Shown: one piece after another, positions 1-7,287 of the stretch
Layout of the letters: each line of letters opens with the position of its first letter
Numbering within the stretch: position 1 is the stretch's first letter
Assembly (NCBI RefSeq): GCF_039523615.1
Contig: NZ_BAAAFQ010000006.1
Location: forward strand, 124,001 to 188,000
DNA from: Psychrosphaera haliotis
Lineage (GTDB): Bacteria; Pseudomonadota; Gammaproteobacteria; Enterobacterales; Alteromonadaceae
DNA: 64,000 bases
Reading direction: 5' to 3'
Notes under the pieces: model-generated
Told to the model about the DNA's origin: nothing
Database searches by the model: none
The model's input: only the letters and a program-made list of their open reading frames with translations
Position numbers and translations under genes: made by a program

Positions 1-293
1 CGCAAAGACGGGCTATATAATGCAACCATAGGTTCGTTATCAAAATTGCGTAACGGCAATGGCTTAAAATAAGCAGGTGATGATTGTAATTTAAGCGCGC
101 TTTTTAATGCGTCTAAGTCTGTTGCTCGAACAAAACAGACGGCTTCTTGGTCTTCAATTAGCAGCTTAGCTAAACCGATTGAGGTTTTAACCCAAATTTC
201 AAATACTAGTCTTCCGCCGGCGTCATATTGATTTCTGGTGAGGATAAAACCGTTATTAGGAATAGATTGATATAAGTGAGTCGACATCGGCAT
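1..293 (-). CDS. polB: DNA polymerase II, N-terminal part (cut by window edge)
   Basis: An open frame reads leftward off the window with no stop, giving about 97 residues. Its opening contains PNNGFILTR followed by a stretch ending in NEPMVALYSPS. This matches the start of E. coli Pol II, where GFILTR begins near residue 5 and a similar PVYGLY segment lies near residue 75. Pol II is the damage-inducible family B polymerase with 3'-5' exonuclease activity; only its N-terminal domain is visible here, so catalytic residues cannot be checked. Two in-frame ATGs (293 and 287) are possible starts and neither has a clear ribosome binding site. A good promoter lies just upstream. No LexA box was recognised in the short leader. 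Confidence 0.82.
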   Translation of the reverse strand, partial: MPMSTHLYQSIPNNGFILTRNQYDAGGRLVFEIWVKTSIGLAKLLIEDQEAVCFVRATDLDALKSALKLQSSPAYFKPLPLRNFDNEPMVALYSPSL

Positions 294-316
294 ATCAAAA
301 GATTGAGATGGTCGTT

Positions 317-344
317 ATAATACCTGTAAGAATTTGGTATTCAA
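317..344 (-). promoter_or_regulatory. Predicted sigma70 promoter of polB
   Basis: On the minus strand TTGAAT (339-344) is separated by 16 bp from TATTAT (317-322). Transcription would start near 310, about 17 nt before the first polB ATG, so the leader is very short. Assignment is by consensus match only. Confidence 0.5.
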
Positions 345-380
345 CCGTTGCCGTAAATCAAGTAAACGTGGAGATGTCTT

Positions 381-1178
381 TTGGAGTGGTTCCTCGAACT
401 GTTTAATTTTACCGAGCTGTCTGGTGGCATTATAGCTCTTCTTTTAGTGTCTGCGTTTTTAGCTGGTTTTATTGATGCCATAGCTGGCGGCGGCGGTTTA
501 CTTACTGTGCCTGCACTTCTTGCATCGGGGCTTCCTCCTCACGTTGCTCTAGGTACTAATAAGCTGGCTGCTACTTTTGGTTCACTTACGGCAAGTTATG
601 CCTTTTATAAAAAGAAGCTGTTTTCACCCTACTTTTGGCGCATTAGTCTATTAGCCACTGCGATTGGCTCAGTGCTGGGTACAGTTATGGTTTCATTCCT
701 TGATGCAACAATTCTTAATAAAATATTACCTTTTTTAATTGGCTTTAGCGCCCTTTACACTTTATTTAACCCTATCAAACCTTCTGGAAATACTCAGTTA
801 CCTCAAAAGTGCCAAGGTTTAACAATCAAAAAAGTCACCCAAGGACTTACCCTTGGTTTTTATGATGGATTTGCCGGACCTGGAACTGGGGCTTTTTGGA
901 CAGTAACTAACCTGGCTCTTTATAAAATGAACTTGCTATTGTCTTGTGGCGTTGCCAGAGCCATGAACTTTGTTAGCAATATATGTTCGTTAGTGGCTTT
1001 TATTATTCTTGGTCACGTTAATTTTACCATTGGTTTAATGATGGGTATTTTGCTTATGGTGGGTTCCTACACAGGTGCGCACTCTGCTATTCATTTTGGA
1101 AACAAATTCATCCGCCCTATTTTTACAGTTGTAGTTTCTGTCATGGCGATTAAACTGGCGATAGATGCTTGGTTATAG
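381..1178 (+). CDS. yfcA: TSUP-family membrane permease (YfcA-like)
   Basis: This 265-residue, very hydrophobic protein has the TSUP (TauE/SafE, formerly DUF81) signature AGFIDAIAGGGGLLTVPAL at about residues 28-46. A second half-repeat, FYDGFAGPGTGAFW, begins near residue 160, as expected for the family's internal duplication. Overall likeness and length fit E. coli YfcA. Family members move sulfite, sulfoacetate or other organic sulfur anions across the inner membrane, but the substrate of YfcA itself is not established. The start is TTG at 381, supported by GTGGAG seven bases upstream; the ATG at 374 is in another frame. It is divergent from polB and likely has its own promoter in the 90-bp gap. 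Confidence 0.88.
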   Translation: MEWFLELFNFTELSGGIIALLLVSAFLAGFIDAIAGGGGLLTVPALLASGLPPHVALGTNKLAATFGSLTASYAFYKKKLFSPYFWRISLLATAIGSVLGTVMVSFLDATILNKILPFLIGFSALYTLFNPIKPSGNTQLPQKCQGLTIKKVTQGLTLGFYDGFAGPGTGAFWTVTNLALYKMNLLLSCGVARAMNFVSNICSLVAFIILGHVNFTIGLMMGILLMVGSYTGAHSAIHFGNKFIRPIFTVVVSVMAIKLAIDAWL

Positions 1179-1228
1179 TCATTACTGCCTGGTGCCTTAA
1201 ATAAACAATAATAAAAAGGGTAAACGTC

Positions 1229-1819
1229 TTGTCTGCACAGCAATCAATAGCGACGCTTCAATCTCAGGTGGCGTTTTTAGAAACCCAAGTCCAAAGTAGT
1301 AAATTAACCTATCAGAACTGGTTTAGGTCGAGCGATATATTCAATTCCAGCTATTTTCATACGCAAAGTGATGACATTAAAGATTACGTAAAAGAGCTAA
1401 AATCTAATATTGAACGCCTTGCCAAAGTAAAAGATCAAACTCATGCTGACTACTTAAGTGACATGATTGCCCATCAATTTGGTTGCTTTAAAAACCTGTT
1501 AAATTCGGGCGACTTGAATTCTAAATACGCGGCACACAGAGGTAAACATATTAGACTCCAGCAACGAGTTAAAAATATTGCCCAACAAGCAACACAAACA
1601 AGCCAGTCGTTGTATGAAGAGCTATCTAAACTTCACGAATATGAGCGACGCTTAATTGATATGGTCGCGGACAAGCAAGCCAGTCTTAATCAGCACGCAG
1701 GTGCCAATAAATCAGAGCTTCAACAACAAGTATTGTTAACACAACAAAGACTAGGCCGATGCCGCCAAGCAATCACAGGTGTTGAAGATAAAATACAGCA
1801 ACTCGATAGTCGTCAATAA
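1229..1819 (+). CDS. priC: Primosomal replication protein N'' (PriC)
   Basis: This 196-residue, largely helical, basic protein carries the conserved PriC C-terminal block YERRLIDMVADKQ, then QQRLGRCRQAITGVEDKI. PriC binds single-stranded DNA and SSB at abandoned forks and loads DnaB through DnaC, giving a PriA-independent restart route. Length is slightly above the E. coli protein (175). The start is TTG at 1229 with AAAGGG eight bases upstream; no ATG is in frame nearby. The next gene starts one base after its stop, so the two are almost certainly translated together. In E. coli priC is followed directly by ybaM; here two genes separate them. Confidence 0.85.
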   Translation: MSAQQSIATLQSQVAFLETQVQSSKLTYQNWFRSSDIFNSSYFHTQSDDIKDYVKELKSNIERLAKVKDQTHADYLSDMIAHQFGCFKNLLNSGDLNSKYAAHRGKHIRLQQRVKNIAQQATQTSQSLYEELSKLHEYERRLIDMVADKQASLNQHAGANKSELQQQVLLTQQRLGRCRQAITGVEDKIQQLDSRQ

Positions 1820-1820
1820 C

Positions 1821-2732
1821 ATGAAACAGTTACAAACCGTTTTCCATCCAATCTATAGCCAATTGACGCTACCTAAAAACCACAGATTCCCAATTGATAA
1901 GTATCAGTTTTTACATGACAAGAGCCGAGCAGTGTTTAGCGATAGCATTTATGTTAATGAAGTTGAGTCGCCTGTAACTAAAGAAACGTTAGGCTTAATA
2001 CATTCGAAAGAATATATTGAAAGTTTTTTAACTGGCAACATAGATCCTAAAGCGATGAAACGTATTGGCTTTAATTGGTCACAGCAGTTTGTTGATCGCA
2101 CTCGTTATGCCGTTGCCGGTACTATTAAAACAGCGAGACTAGCACTAGAGCACAACATAGCCGTCAATTTTACAGGCGGTTATCATCACGCTCACCCTAC
2201 CTTTGGTTCAGGTTTTTGCGTTTTTAATGACTTGTCTCTTGCGGCAAAAGTAGCCATTGAAGAATCTTTAGCCAGCCGAGTACTGATTTTTGACTGTGAC
2301 GTGCATCAAGGTGATGGCACTGCCACTTGCGTTGAAGATGAGCAATCTATTTTTAGTTTATCAATTCACTGCGAAAAGAACTTTCCTTCGAGGAAGCAGC
2401 AAAGTGATTTTGATCTTGGTTTAGAGAAACACCTACGGGATAAAGAATACTTAACGCACGTAAAAGATGCTCTTTTATCGGCATTAGTCGCCTTTAAACC
2501 TGACTTTATAATTTATGATGCCGGTGTGGATATTCATGTAAATGACGACTTAGGGCTGTTAAATATATCAACAGAAGGGATTTACCAAAGGGATAAAATG
2601 GTATTTGAAACCGCTAGGGCTCACAATATACCAATAATGGCGGTCATTGGAGGAGGCTATCAAAGAGACATATCAGCACTTACAGAGGTTCACTTTCAAT
2701 TAATTAAAGCGGCCCATCATACGTTTTTGTAA
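1821..2732 (+). CDS. Histone-deacetylase-like amidohydrolase
   Basis: 303 residues of the arginase/deacetylase fold. Visible active-site elements are the paired histidines in GGYHHAHPTFGSGF (H122, H123) and the zinc ligands D160 and H162 in DCDVHQGDG. The third ligand is D237 in DAGVDIHVNDDLG. A C-terminal GGGYQRDI loop fits the family. All catalytic residues are present, so it should be an active Zn deacetylase; bacterial relatives act on acetyl-lysine, acetylpolyamines or small amides, and the substrate cannot be told from sequence. The ATG at 1821, one base after the priC stop, is preferred to an in-frame TTG at 1779 that would lie wholly inside priC. Confidence 0.87.
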   Translation: MKQLQTVFHPIYSQLTLPKNHRFPIDKYQFLHDKSRAVFSDSIYVNEVESPVTKETLGLIHSKEYIESFLTGNIDPKAMKRIGFNWSQQFVDRTRYAVAGTIKTARLALEHNIAVNFTGGYHHAHPTFGSGFCVFNDLSLAAKVAIEESLASRVLIFDCDVHQGDGTATCVEDEQSIFSLSIHCEKNFPSRKQQSDFDLGLEKHLRDKEYLTHVKDALLSALVAFKPDFIIYDAGVDIHVNDDLGLLNISTEGIYQRDKMVFETARAHNIPIMAVIGGGYQRDISALTEVHFQLIKAAHHTFL

Positions 2733-2794
2733 ATTTTGCCACTTTCTTAAATTAAGTGTTATGTTTATTAACAGTAATTAAATAGGGAAACGTT

Positions 2795-3064
2795 ATGCAA
2801 CTATCTACCGACATTCATAATTATTACGAAAAGCTAGTCATTGACTACATTGCCCATAACAAATTAGATGATAAATACGACGACGAATTTTTAGCTGATA
2901 TGTGCTGTATTGTATTAAATCAATTACCATCAAAATATATCCGTCATGAAGTGGATATGGCATTTTATCTACCTCAAGCCGAACGTTACGAAATGGAAAT
3001 GCAAGTACGAGAAGCTATTGGTCGAGCGTTGGAGTTTATGAATTCTAGAGAAAATAGAGAATAA
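2795..3064 (+). CDS. ComFB-family small protein (possible c-di-GMP receptor)
   Basis: This 89-residue protein has the ComFB pattern: an N-terminal HNYYEKLVIDYI helix, then LADMCCIVLNQLPSKYIRH and VDMAFYLPQAER. The family was named for a late-competence protein of Bacillus; more recent work on cyanobacterial members describes them as c-di-GMP-binding receptors. In this organism the role is unknown. A GGGAAA ribosome binding site lies about 7 bases before the ATG. It sits 62 bp after the deacetylase gene and is immediately followed by ybaM, so it probably belongs to the same transcript. Confidence 0.8.
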   Translation: MQLSTDIHNYYEKLVIDYIAHNKLDDKYDDEFLADMCCIVLNQLPSKYIRHEVDMAFYLPQAERYEMEMQVREAIGRALEFMNSRENRE

Positions 3065-3068
3065 AGGT

Positions 3069-3266
3069 TTGCCTGAAAAAGAAGAACGAGAAGAAACAGA
3101 AGAAAAGGCTGGCCACCCTCTTGAGGACGCTCCAGAGCATGTGCAACTTGCCGTTGATTTAATCATGTTGTTTGAGAGTAACAATATAAATACCGACACG
3201 GCCATTAAAGCATTAGAAATAGTACAAAATGATTTAATTTATAAGCAAAAAAAAGCACAGCCTTAG
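3069..3266 (+). CDS. ybaM: YbaM family protein (DUF2496)
   Basis: 65 residues. The core PLEDAPEHVQLAVDLIMLFE followed by TAIKALEIVQNDL matches E. coli YbaM, whose function is unknown. A charged Glu/Lys-rich stretch of about 15 residues precedes the core and is absent from the E. coli protein. The only plausible start in frame is TTG at 3069, five bases after the comFB stop, with only a weak AGAGA site nine bases before it, so translation probably depends on coupling to the upstream gene. The stop codon lies inside the left part of the terminator hairpin. Confidence 0.78.
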   Translation: MPEKEEREETEEKAGHPLEDAPEHVQLAVDLIMLFESNNINTDTAIKALEIVQNDLIYKQKKAQP

Positions 3267-3277
3267 CTGTGCTTTTT
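3251..3277 (+). terminator. Intrinsic terminator after ybaM
   Basis: GCACAGC (3255-3261), loop CTTA, GCTGTGC (3266-3272), then TTTTT. It is preceded by a run of A, so it may work in both directions and could also serve the convergent ABC permease gene. Confidence 0.8.
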
Positions 3278-3356
3278 CATTTTACTGGGTTGTGATTAAA
3301 CCACAGTACTTCAACTTCAATCTTGCGACTTCAGTCTTAAAACTTCTGCCATGCAA

Positions 3357-4526
3357 CTACAGTCCTAACACTACCTTCTCTGACTTCAAAGACTTTGAAG
3401 TGAATAATACCAATCCATATGAGAACAGCATAGTTACAATCATTCCGCCTATTACTGGTGTAAAGTCCGTTAGCTCACCACGTATTAATTTACTAATTGC
3501 CTGTTGCTGGGCAACAATTGGTAAGTAGTCTAATGCCGCATGTTTGTATTTACTGAATTCCAATGCCATAGGCACAATCAATGGAAGCATAATTGAATAC
3601 TGAATGTAGGTTTGTGCTTCTTTAAATGACTTAGCGTGGAATGTAGTAACCAACTGAAACGCCGCAGCAAAAAATGCCAGTGGCAGAATGATGAACCACA
3701 TCTTCACCGCAACTTCTAAGTCAAAGTTGAATGCCATACCAATTTTATGTAGTGGTATAAACGGAATCACTACTGCCGTTAAAGCAATACTTAATGTACC
3801 AGCAAATAACCCAAACAAACCTGTGTTAATGGTTTTAGAAGCTACAACATCAAAGGTTGATACCGGTTGCATTAATAATAACTCAAGTGAATTACGCTCT
3901 CGCTCACCAGCACTACAATCTATTGCCACATTAGTTGATGAAACAAAAACCGAGAATAAAATGAACACACCCAACATGCCCAAAATAATTGCAGATTTAG
4001 AACCTGGAGTACTCGTGTCTTGCTCTTCTAAATCCACCACATCTATTACTAATGGTGAGATACCACGTGCTACTAAGCGCATGTTTAAAACTGCACCTTC
4101 GTAATTCTCAAGTACCCTTTTAACCCGTCTAATTTGAGAAGAACGTTCTTGGTCTGAATAGTCAGCATTGATTAATATATTTGCTGGTAAACCAGAACTT
4201 AACTGCGATTCAAAATCGTCAGAAAATGTCAGGCTAATTTTAGAGTGTGTATGCGTTTCACCATCAAGCTCAAACTTTTTACCGGTACTTGGTAGCTCTG
4301 CATGAAAAATACTTTCTCGCTCTAGCAGCTCAACTATTTGAGGTGCCATATCTCCGTTGTTAATTTCAATATAAACATCATCAACTGAACGCGCTTTTTC
4401 AATATTGAACGTCATCATTACGGCAAACAATAACGGTGTAAACAACGCACCAAATAGCGCAGCAACTACCGATCGCTTATCACGAATAGTATCTATAAAT
4501 TCCTTTTTAAAAAGTGCCTTTATCAT
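3357..4526 (-). CDS. ABC-2 type permease (NatB-like)
   Basis: 389 residues with one N-terminal membrane helix (about 22-41), a periplasmic domain of about 130 residues, and five further membrane helices from about residue 175 to 385. This is the ABC-2/NatB layout. NatB-type permeases pair with a NatA ATPase and export sodium, antibiotics or peptides; the substrate here is unknown. Its ATG overlaps the end of the ATPase gene by 4 bp, so the two subunits are translationally coupled. Third gene of a hydrolase-ATPase-permease operon. Confidence 0.85.
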   Translation of the reverse strand: MIKALFKKEFIDTIRDKRSVVAALFGALFTPLLFAVMMTFNIEKARSVDDVYIEINNGDMAPQIVELLERESIFHAELPSTGKKFELDGETHTHSKISLTFSDDFESQLSSGLPANILINADYSDQERSSQIRRVKRVLENYEGAVLNMRLVARGISPLVIDVVDLEEQDTSTPGSKSAIILGMLGVFILFSVFVSSTNVAIDCSAGERERNSLELLLMQPVSTFDVVASKTINTGLFGLFAGTLSIALTAVVIPFIPLHKIGMAFNFDLEVAVKMWFIILPLAFFAAAFQLVTTFHAKSFKEAQTYIQYSIMLPLIVPMALEFSKYKHAALDYLPIVAQQQAISKLIRGELTDFTPVIGGMIVTMLFSYGLVLFTSKSLKSEKVVLGL

Positions 4527-5257
4527 GCTGCTATCCCCTCATCACTGCCAATCAATGTCACAAATGCTTCTTCCAAAGACTCTTTACCAGTGCGCTCACA
4601 CAACTCTTGCGGAGTGCCTTCATCGGCAATTTTACCATCGGCTATTACTATTACTTTATCGCACAAGGCCGCAACTTCTTGCATTACGTGAGATGAAAAT
4701 AAGATACAGGTTCCTTGCTCTTTTAACTCGATAAGAATATCTCGTAAAATTCGAGTACTCATTACATCTAAACCACGAGTAGGTTCGTCAAGAATTAAGT
4801 TTTTAGGCTCATGTACTAAACTTTGCGCTAATACTACTTTCATACGTTGACCTTGAGAAAAACCAGCGCATCGACGATCTATAATATCTCCAATGTCTAA
4901 TCGTTTAATTACCTTCTCAATGGCCTGCATCTTGGCATCACCTACAAGACCATGTAAGTCGGCGAAATAGGCAATTTGCTCTCTTGCTGTTAAACGTTCA
5001 TAAAGGCCAAACTTATCTGGAAATATGCCAATCTCTTTACGTGCGCCAATTGGATCTTTCTGGCTGTCGATACCGTTGATAACGCCAACACCATCGTCTG
5101 CTTTTAATAAACCATAAAGAACACGCAACGCCGTTGTTTTACCAGCACCGTTCGGTCCAAGCAAACCAGTAATTTGACCGTCTTGGGCACTAAAGCTTAA
5201 GTTCTTAAGTGCTTCAACGTCACCAAACTTCTTAACTAAATTTTTTACTTCTAACAT
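4523..5257 (-). CDS. ABC transporter ATP-binding protein (NatA-like)
   Basis: 244 residues with a complete nucleotide-binding domain: Walker A GPNGAGKTT (34-42), signature FSQGQ (133-137), Walker B ILDEP with D157 and E158, and a SSHVMQEV switch histidine further on. The degenerate signature (FSQGQ for LSGGQ) is normal for the ABC-2 exporter group. It energises the permease encoded directly downstream. It lies 9 bp after the hydrolase gene stop, indicating a single operon. Confidence 0.88.
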   Translation of the reverse strand: MLEVKNLVKKFGDVEALKNLSFSAQDGQITGLLGPNGAGKTTALRVLYGLLKADDGVGVINGIDSQKDPIGARKEIGIFPDKFGLYERLTAREQIAYFADLHGLVGDAKMQAIEKVIKRLDIGDIIDRRCAGFSQGQRMKVVLAQSLVHEPKNLILDEPTRGLDVMSTRILRDILIELKEQGTCILFSSHVMQEVAALCDKVIVIADGKIADEGTPQELCERTGKESLEEAFVTLIGSDEGIAA

Positions 5258-5266
5258 AACGTATCC

Positions 5267-6730
5267 TTACTTAAGCTGATTTTTGTTCGTGAAAAACAAC
5301 TGCGGTCGAACTTCTTCCGCACAACTAAAGTCTAAGTTATCTAACGAAGACGTACTTAAAAACTCTTGTATCGGTTTTAAACACGTTCTAAAAGAGGCAA
5401 CATGAGAACCTTGCTCAATCACTACATGTTTTGCATTCTCTAGTGTTTCCATTGCCATTTCACCGTAAGCTGGCGGCGTCACTGGATCATACTTTCCAGA
5501 AAACAGTAATACCGGCACTGAGGTTTTTAATGGTTTATTAAATTCAGGATCAACGGACCATTCAGGCCAGTATTTGCAATACTCGCTCAACGCATTGTAA
5601 CCACGTTCACCATTAAAATAATTATCTGCATCATTGGTATAATCAGAAGGCATGGCTCGTGGGAAGTCTTCATTACAAAGAATGTTCATTGTTAACCCAG
5701 CATACAGTTGTCCAGGCGCACGTTCTGCTCTGTCAGTTTGACCAATCATAGCTGCCAAAGCTCGGTAGTCGCCGGCCGCAGCTTTGTTCACTACATAAGG
5801 CAGCATCACTCGAGATCCTAAGGCATATAATGTGCCTCTTAGTGCATCAGTGACCTTGTTGTAGCTTAAAATCATATCTACTGGCTCACCACTTAACGGA
5901 TGATGAATTTGTTGAACGATCGGCCCTTCTTTTAGGCGGTTCGTTAACGTTAGATAATCTTGCTTTAAATTTGGGAACGCTTGGTTACAAGCTTCATGGG
6001 CTTTACAATCTTCGATTAATAGGTCAAAAGCTCGTTCTGAAGTTTTGCCAAAAAAACCAATAACTAATTGCATTGGCGCGTTACTATCCAATGTTGCGGT
6101 TTCTATAGATTCAGGGAATTGTTGAAGATAGGTAAAACCTGCTCGAGTACCATATGAGCCGCCAAAAACATGTAATTTCTTATGACCTAACGCTTCTCTT
6201 ACAGCTTCTACATCTTTAATTGCATCTATCGAGTTATAACTTGGTAAGTGTCGGTCATTAAAAGTTGCCAAACATTTAGAAATCTCTGATTTTATATCAA
6301 TGCTTTGATCGTCAAAGGTAAGTGGATCAATACCTTCTTCATCACAAGTAATAGGCGATGACTTTCCCGTTCCTCTTTGGTCAACTAAAATGATATCGTG
6401 CTGCTGTCTGACATCATTTAACATCATATTTAAACCGCCAGCCAACTCTGTTGCAGCTTGCCCTGGACCACCAGCTAAAAATACAACAGGTAACGACTTA
6501 CTTTCTTCTTTAAACCGCGGCAATACAACAACATTCAAGTCTATTTTGTTATCATCAGACATTGGTTTTGAGCGATTTTCAGCAACTGGTAATGTGCCGC
6601 ACAAGGCCTTACTCTTAACGCCATCAACAAAACACTTTTCTAGTTCAAGTGTTGATGATGCTTGAGCAAATGGTGAGATTGCTAACGCTGCAGCCAATAC
6701 TGACATTGAGCGAAACTTAGCAGAGACCAT
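5267..6730 (-). CDS. Secreted S33-type alpha/beta hydrolase (TAP-like)
   Basis: 487 residues beginning with a signal peptide (MSVLAAALAISPFAQAS from Met9, cut probable before STLELEK). The alpha/beta hydrolase fold shows the oxyanion region LAGGPGQAATE, nucleophile elbow GGSYGT with S192, acid in FSGKYDPVTPP, and histidine in EQGSHV. A C-terminal TAP-like segment places it with proline-iminopeptidase/tripeptidyl peptidase relatives of family S33. It therefore probably trims peptides or hydrolyses esters or amides in the periplasm or outside the cell. ATG at 6730 has GGAG nine bases upstream; Met9 is an alternative start. First gene of an operon with an ABC-2 exporter. Confidence 0.83.
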   Translation of the reverse strand: MVSAKFRSMSVLAAALAISPFAQASSTLELEKCFVDGVKSKALCGTLPVAENRSKPMSDDNKIDLNVVVLPRFKEESKSLPVVFLAGGPGQAATELAGGLNMMLNDVRQQHDIILVDQRGTGKSSPITCDEEGIDPLTFDDQSIDIKSEISKCLATFNDRHLPSYNSIDAIKDVEAVREALGHKKLHVFGGSYGTRAGFTYLQQFPESIETATLDSNAPMQLVIGFFGKTSERAFDLLIEDCKAHEACNQAFPNLKQDYLTLTNRLKEGPIVQQIHHPLSGEPVDMILSYNKVTDALRGTLYALGSRVMLPYVVNKAAAGDYRALAAMIGQTDRAERAPGQLYAGLTMNILCNEDFPRAMPSDYTNDADNYFNGERGYNALSEYCKYWPEWSVDPEFNKPLKTSVPVLLFSGKYDPVTPPAYGEMAMETLENAKHVVIEQGSHVASFRTCLKPIQEFLSTSSLDNLDFSCAEEVRPQLFFTNKNQLK

Positions 6731-6967
6731 AATGGGTAACTCCCTTACATTATTAGAATTTTATTTACCGGCTACTTTATAATTTTAATTTAGCAACCGC
6801 AATGTAGGAAAGAACAACCAAAGGTGAATATTTAGAGTAACTTGTAACAAAGCATGAACAAAGGGATTAGGTTATTGAAATCATGTTGTTTCGGTCAAAA
6901 GTCATCAAACGGAAGTCTATTTTCAAGTTTGATTATTTTTAATAAAGAGGGAGTTTTAGAACAGTTT

Positions 6968-7081
6968 GGGTGGCAACCCCACCAGCGACATCTCGGCACA
7001 CGAATCACCAGCTATGGCTGCTCCCTTCCGGGCCTGACCAAGTTTACCAGCTATCGTTGCGAGAGAACCAATGGGGTCACC
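6968..7081 (-). ncRNA. ffs: 4.5S RNA of the signal recognition particle
   Basis: Read on the minus strand, a 114-nt hairpin contains the invariant SRP core GGTCAGGCCCGGAAGGGAGC followed by AGCC, with its GGAA tetraloop at about 7026-7029. The ends GGTGACCCCA and TGGGGTTGCCACC pair with each other. Length equals that of E. coli 4.5S RNA. It binds Ffh and directs nascent membrane proteins to FtsY. Ends were set from pairing and are good to a few bases. Confidence 0.95.
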
Positions 7082-7091
7082 ATAACGAGCT

Positions 7092-7146
7092 GTTAGGTAG
7101 AAAACCTAACGGCGCGAATTATTACGCAATATATTGGGAGTTGCAA
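7092..7146 (-). promoter_or_regulatory. Predicted ffs promoter and 5' leader hairpin
   Basis: TTGCAA (7141-7146), 16 bp, TAATAA (7119-7124) on the minus strand would start transcription near 7112. That leaves a leader of about 30 nt before mature 4.5S RNA. The leader folds into a 7-bp hairpin (7092-7098 with 7104-7110, 5-nt loop), and would be removed by RNase P as in E. coli. Confidence 0.5.
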
Positions 7147-7287
7147 GGTGTAAAAAGAAAACCAACGTTAACTGTTCAATAAACAAGCTCTCATAGATTG
7201 TTGCTAATTTAATAGTCGTGTTTGAATACCTTAGGGTATACTTAGATTTGTATTTCTGGTGTTTTCTAACAAGGATAATCTGAACAA

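Noticed and set aside
1779..1820. N-terminal extension of the deacetylase from a TTG
   Set aside because: It lies inside the priC C-terminal codons; the ATG one base after the priC stop gives the normal family start.
6854..7182. Two overlapping + strand open frames of 70-80 codons
   Set aside because: They run across the 4.5S RNA gene on the other strand and show no protein-like composition or ribosome binding site.
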